A DNA stretch of 64,000 nucleotides from Jackrogersella multiformis (lineage: Eukaryota; Ascomycota; Sordariomycetes; Xylariales; Hypoxylaceae): assembly GCA_902806575.1 (NCBI GenBank), contig CADCXD010000018.1, positions 620,001 to 684,000 on the forward strand, given 5' to 3'. The notes beneath the pieces are model-generated. The model worked only from the letters and a program-made list of their open reading frames with translations, was not told the DNA's origin and ran no database searches. Positions within the stretch are counted from its first letter, which is position 1. Each line of letters starts with the position of its first letter. The position numbers and the translations under genes were made by a program. Shown piece by piece: positions 58,896 to 64,000 of this stretch.

Positions 58896-59802
58896 TCAGA
58901 TGGGATACGTTTGAGACGTGAGGGCATGCTAAGCCTTTACCATGAAATACCTGTCAATCTAAAGTATCATTTGCCGCCTTTTCGATGTCTACCTAGGTAC
59001 CTAAGAGGTATTTAAGTTTACCCTCATAAATGGAGGTTCGCTAAGGTACCATATATACCTAGGTATACATGGTGCTAAGTTGGGATATGTATTTACCTAC
59101 ATATATGTAGGTAAGAGGTACGTATTTGTATTACCACCTGGTGTAGTCTTATCAATCAAGCCTAGCCCCTCCTTCCCCACCATACCTAGATCAAGTTCAC
59201 TCTGTATATAATAATAATACTTACCTTGTAGGTAGATATGTACGTGTTGCAACTTGTAACCTTGGAACTGTGTGATATCTCATTGGACGTGGAATTCATT
59301 TTTTTTTTTTTACGTATATAAGTACATAAAATATATATATAGAAAAGGAAGAGGAAAAAAAGGAAAGCACCTGAGAACCTAACTTGATCCTAGTGTATGT
59401 AGGTAGTAGGTATACCTAATGTACCCACATACATGCCTATGTACTTGGGTAGGTACCTCCTTACCGTCATACGTCAGACATGTAAAGTATAGATACCCGG
59501 GCATCAAATCGCGATACCTACTGATCACAAAAATTAAAATCAAACACAAAAAAAATTCATGTTACATCATCATATATTTCTATATTCACCGCTAGTTAAT
59601 ACCTAGGTGCCTAAGTAAGTATACATTATACGGCTAGGAAAAGGAAAGCTATAAGTCCGTTGCCAACTCGTTTTCTCTTTATCCTTTACGGGGTAGACAT
59701 CACCAAGTCAAATAGAGGTTTGAAGCTACAACGAACCCTCGCCACTCATCCTGGCTACACCAGTAATATGTCTTGTTAGTTAATCAACCGACATTCCTAA
59801 CC
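58896..59802. repeat. intergenic region with palindromes
   Basis: Between the transporter stop and the AMP deaminase start. ACCTAGGT lies near 58990, 59058 and 59601, with TACCTA/TAGGTA half-sites throughout and a T-run near 59299-59310. No gene is supported. Confidence 0.6.
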
Positions 59803-62800
59803 ATGCTACCTAGGCTGCTAGGTAGCTGTGGTATCATGCGGTAACCCCATAGTATACCGCTGGCTAACGACGCTGGCTAACGACGCTGACATCGCAGCTT
59901 TCCATCCAACTTCGCCCAAGATCCCAGCTGCACATCAGGCACTCGAATACGACTCGGATGATCCTGATACTGCCGCTCATGCCATAGAAAGTGACTCGGA
60001 ATCTGAGGGTCTAAATCACCGCTCTAGGTCCCGCAGCCAGAAGAATAATGCAGAGGCAGGTGTGCCGGAATGTACGGAGGAGACATCCTCACCCTCGCTT
60101 GAAGATGGCATGCTGCTGCGAGATCGTCCGAGAAAAACTACATTTCACGATGCTGTGGCTGAGCGGCAACTGACCCAGACTGACGCCAAGCTATTTTACC
60201 AAAGAAGCCAGCTAGACCAGCTGAAGACCGAGGCTGGTAACTGGAACCAATCCCAAATCACTCCTCATGGTAGTCCTGTGGTCTCTGCCGGCTTAGCAGC
60301 CGCAAGGCCACGCGAGACTTCGACTACTCGTTCCCATTCCAATTTGGGTACTACACCATGTTTTTCGCCTTTGCCTTCAGCCGCACAGAGTTACAACTTT
60401 CCCCATATTGCTGGCTCTTCTACTAGTTCTCGCAACCCGCACACAGCTCCGCGTACAGCCACACGACCCTCTCTGGGGGGTTACGCTGGCCCCCAGCCAA
60501 GTAGTCACCCATACGGCGATGCTCCTCAGGACCGACCCGGATCCAGCTTGCAGCCTGATATGGGCCTTCCGGATGGAGCATCGTCTAATATCGCCAGCGG
60601 GGTTGGCAGCAATGACCCTCATATTGTGGCCGAGCTGAGCACTATTTTCCAAAATATACAGAAGATCTTGGACATCCGTCACAAATATATCCGCCTGTCG
60701 CTACAACGGGATGGCGACAATCCAAAAGATGACCCGAGCTGGGATATCTATCCTCCCCCACCGGAACCTGCCTGGGTCGAAGCCCATATGAACCAGGATA
60801 GTCATGGCCCGAATACTGCAAATAACAGTATGAGCAATAGTACTGTTCTGCCTGCCCAAGGTGGTGTGCAACATCCTGGTGAGAGTGGAACAGCGGCCGC
60901 GGATGCTGAACCTAAAAGGCCGCCCAGGAGACGCAAACCCGGTCACGATGTTGGGGAGGATTTTGATATGACGGATCTTTTACCGCTTCCTCTAGGGAGT
61001 GAGCTTGTATTCCGCCTCGATGAGAATGGCGTTTATCAGGTGTATGAGAATGATGCTGCGGACCAAGCCAACACGCCAGTGGTGGGCGTTCCTACGATTA
61101 AAGACTTCTACATGGATCTTGAAGAAATATTATCTACGTCATCCGATGGACCAAGCAAAAGTTTTGCCTTCCGCCGGCTTCAATATCTAGAGGGGAAATT
61201 CAATCTTTATACTCTCCTGAACGAGTATCAAGAGACTGCAGATACTAAGAAGGTTCCTCATCGAGATTTCTACAACGTGAGAAAGGTCGATACTCATGTT
61301 CACCATTCTGCTTGTATGAACCAGAAGCATCTCTTGCGATTTATTAAAAGCAAGATGAAGAAATGTCCCGACGAATACGTGCTCTTTCGGGATGGTAAGA
61401 ACCTCACGCTTAAGGAAGTATTTGAGAGCATCAACTTAACCGCATATGATCTCAGTATCGATACTTTGGATATGCATGTAAGTTAACGACCTACATCCTC
61501 ACGCATTCGTCTCTAGGAAGCGAAGGAATTAACTTGAATCTAGGCACATACTGATTCCTTCCATCGATTTGACAAGTTCAATCTAAAGTACAACCCCATT
61601 GGCGAATCAAGACTGCGGACTATCTTCCTTAAGACGGACAACTTCATCGAGGGTCGTTATCTGGCAGAAATTACCAAAGAAGTCATTTCCGACCTTGAGT
61701 CTAGCAAATATCAGATGGTGGAATGGCGAATCTCAATATATGGGAGGTCTCTGGATGAATGGGACAACCTTGCTGCGTGGGTGGTTGATAACAAGTTATT
61801 TTCGCACAATGTCCGTTGGCTCATACAGATTCCACGATTATATGATGTCTTTAAGGCTACTGGCTTGATGGAGTCCTTCGAGCAGGTCGTCAAAAACGTC
61901 TTCCAGCCGCTGTTCGAAGTAACCAAGAACCCGGAGAGCCATCCGAAGCTTCACATCTTTTTGCAGCGAGTGATTGGTTTTGATAGCGTCGATGACGAGA
62001 GCAAAGTTGAACGACGGCTTTACAGGAAATTCCCGGTGCCGAAAGAATGGGATTCTAAACAGAACCCCCCATACAGCTACTGGATCTACTATATCTTCGC
62101 GAACATGACCTCACTCAACTTCTGGCGCCGTCAGCGAGGCTTCAACACATTTCTGCTTCGACCGCATTGTGGCGAGGCCGGTGATAGCGAGCATCTGGCT
62201 GTCGCTTTACTGTGCAGTCATAGTATCAGCCACGGGCTGCTTCTGAGAAAGGTACCTCTCTTGCAGTATATCTTCTACCTCGAGCAAATCGGCATCGCCA
62301 TGTCGCCGCTTAGTAACAATGCCCTTTTCCTGGCCTACGAGAGAAACCCGTTCCACCAATATTTTAGACGTGGCTTGAACGTATCACTTTCCACAGATGA
62401 CCCTCTCCAGTTCGCATTCACCAAGGAGCCACTAATGGAAGAATACGCTGTCGCGGCGCAAATATATAAACTGAGCCCGGTAGACATGTGCGAGCTCGCG
62501 AAGAATTCGGTGAGACAGAGCGGTTACGAATATTCTATCAAGCAACAGTGGCTGGGGGAAAAATTCAATCTGCCAGGGAAGGATGGAAACTTCATGGTGA
62601 AGACTAACGTGCCAGACCGAAGAGAAGAGTTTAGGTATCATACATGGGTCGAAGAGCATCGCATGTGGGTAGCATGTAGCCTCTGCTCCGAATTTACATA
62701 AGGCTAATTCGTTAGTAGGATCTCGAGTTATACATCAGCAACTGAATTTGAGGTGCCTGAGCATTATCCGACGGCTGTCCCAAATCACAACTCGGCATCA

Positions 62801-63166
62801 CCGACCTCGTCCCTGAAGACGAACCTGGCTAGCGGAATCACTACGGGAGATTCCAGGACTCACACCTTCGTCAATGTCGCGGATCTAGAATGTCGGTTGC
62901 CGCGGTCGAGATCTCAAGCCGAAACCAGTAGCTCCCACATTGATGTTCATACTGGCGGGCCATTTACTTCTTCGGGGGAACCGTGGACGGCAGAAGGCCT
63001 CCATGATACCCATCTCTCCGGCCACGAGCCTAGGTATATACCGGGGATGGTGGCAAGAGCCTCGAGACGTGGTAGTATGCACCGCAGCTCTGCCCAAGAC
63101 GGCGAGGACGTAGGTTACATTCGTGGTACCCCCAAGAGGAATAATGGGAGAGGAGACTCGAGCTAG
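59803..63166 (+). CDS. amd1: AMP deaminase
   Basis: AMP deaminase converts AMP to IMP and ammonia and helps control adenylate charge. My model has exons 59803-59821, 59898-61477, 61544-62664 and 62719-63166, giving 1055 residues. The first about 400 residues are mostly disordered (acidic EYDSDDPDT, Pro/Ser/Gly-rich). The catalytic domain holds the metal-binding HVH pair (KVDTHVHHSACMNQKHLL, His473/His475), DSFHRFDKFNLKYNPIG, EWRISIYGRS, HSISHGLLLRK, LEQIGIAMSPLSNN and the active-site SLSTDDPLQFAFTKEPL. Exon 4 encodes a polar tail starting ISSYTSATEFEVPEHYP, recovered by a GTGGGT donor at 62665. The start is uncertain: the frame has no ATG near its 5' end, so I placed a 19-nt first exon (MLPRLL) before a 76-bp intron. 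The enzyme identity is secure; the first few residues are not. Confidence 0.92.
59858..59883 (+). repeat. 13-bp tandem duplication containing the branch site, in AMP deaminase intron 1
   Basis: CGCTGGCTAACGA occurs at 59858-59870 and again at 59871-59883. Each copy includes a good fungal branch-point sequence, GCTAAC, and the second ends 14 nt before the acceptor AG. Confidence 0.85.
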
Positions 63167-64000
63167 GCAATCAATTCGGACTGCGTATGGACCAAGATTG
63201 ATGATGGTAGATATATTGGCACCTAGTACTGTGTAGAATAATTATATGAGAATTTGCTTTCTTGTTCCCCCTTATTTCCTCCTTATTTCCGCCTCCTTTA
63301 ATAGAGAAAATAAAAGACATTGGGTTGGTGTTGCTAGGTACTATTAAATTTGTTAGTGAATGGAAGAGCCTATGATTGTCTTTGTTTCTACTTACCTACC
63401 TCTACCTAGGTACTTACCTACCTTATACAATATATATTAACATTTGCAGTTGCGAGTTGTGAGGTATAAGGTATACTGATGAATATTCATTCATCTTATT
63501 CGTGATTAGAGGTGTTAGGTACCTAAGTACCTATGTAGGTAGGTATGATAATATATGCATATCTAGGTATGCAATTAAGAGATTTCCAAGTTATCAGATA
63601 TACTACACTATGGGAATGCAGCCCTGGAGGCATACCTGTTAGGTACCTCTTACCTGCCAAACCTTTAGCGCGTTTAGTAATTCTAGTTCAGTACGTAGGT
63701 ACATATAGGTACCTAATTCTTGGTTCTGCGTTTAAAGGCAGGTGCGTTCTACCTGCTTAAATGAACTAATTAGTGTCCTGAGTCCTGTCGATTACTTCAC
63801 GTGGTTCTACTTTATTACCCTTCAAATACCTTTCGACTTTCGACATTCGACATTCGGACACAGCATTCTACCTCCTCCTAAGCTGCCCCGTTGCGTCTGG
63901 AGCAGCACGGCTTCGAGGTATCCCGTAACATGTTTGTTTATGGTCACCTCGCAAACGATTAATTCACTAGGAGCGAGCCTCTCCCTCTTTTCGTTGCTAT
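63167..64000. repeat. 3' flank of AMP deaminase, palindrome-rich, to window edge
   Basis: It contains ACCTAGGT near 63405 and many TACCTA/TAGGTA half-sites up to about 63715. A direct CGACTTTCGACATTCGACATTCG repeat-like stretch (short units) lies near 63834-63858. The last 150 bases could be the upstream region of another gene, but no frame is supported. Confidence 0.6.

Noticed and set aside
9796..63730. ACCTAGGT arrays as interstitial telomere repeats or a CRISPR array
   Set aside because: The fungal telomere unit is TTAGGG and no such tandem tract is present; spacing is irregular and there are no repeat-spacer units.
1..64000. A secondary-metabolite or other functional gene cluster
   Set aside because: No polyketide synthase, peptide synthetase, terpene cyclase or shared pathway is present; the genes are mostly unrelated housekeeping functions.

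Overview
This is a stretch of a filamentous ascomycete chromosome, most likely Sordariomycetes (class inferred, species not). The evidence is many short spliceosomal introns (about 50-100 bp, GT-AG, CTAAC/CTAAT-like branch points), typical Pezizomycotina gene structures, CT-rich leaders before start codons, and intergenic DNA crowded with the palindrome ACCTAGGT and its TAGG/CCTA derivatives. No bacterial, phage or organellar features are present, and no tRNA, rRNA, CRISPR array or intact transposon was recognised.

Layout. At 1-643 is the 3' part of the RNA polymerase II subunit gene rpb7. From 644 to 8043 is a gene-poor block holding one plausible orphan gene (1777-2544). A complete radical-SAM lysine 2,3-aminomutase gene lies at 8044-9795. 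After 2.4 kb of palindrome-rich DNA comes a Ser/Pro-rich conserved fungal gene with an 893-bp intron (12230-14940). Vps10 (17794-22406, minus) and an NTF2-like gene (24864-26567) follow, then an amino-acid permease (27556-29627, minus) and a GH47 alpha-mannosidase (30463-32736, minus). Next is a compact housekeeping block: ATG10 (33857-34781), U2 snRNP B'' (34897-35677, minus), Arp2/3 subunit ARPC1 (36199-37421) and a hypothetical gene (37680-38873). A 1569-residue F-box/zinc-finger-like protein (39276-44037, minus), RanGAP Rna1 (45123-46476), dynamin Dnm1 (47167-49789, minus) and a hypothetical gene (50888-51862, minus) come next. The right side holds the PP2A B-type subunit (53882-55855), a UDP-GlcNAc-type sugar transporter (57345-58895) and AMP deaminase (59803-63166).

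How the genes relate. They are independent eukaryotic transcription units, not an operon or a biosynthetic cluster. Several belong to broad cell-biology themes: the secretory and endosomal path (Vps10, GH47 mannosidase, nucleotide-sugar transporter, permease), autophagy and organelle dynamics (Atg10, Dnm1, Arp2/3), RNA and nuclear transport (Rpb7, U2B'', RanGAP) and metabolism (lysine aminomutase, AMP deaminase). Exon boundaries were worked out by hand from splice signals, reading phase and remembered family conservation. No alignment or transcript data were available.

The most unusual signals are not genes: the roughly fifty ACCTAGGT palindromes, nearly all outside coding exons, and the 7.4-kb block that almost lacks them. 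At the protein level the best leads are the NTF2-like protein with repeated aromatic-acidic motifs, the apparently active-site-complete fungal lysine aminomutase and the F-box/zinc-finger-like giant.
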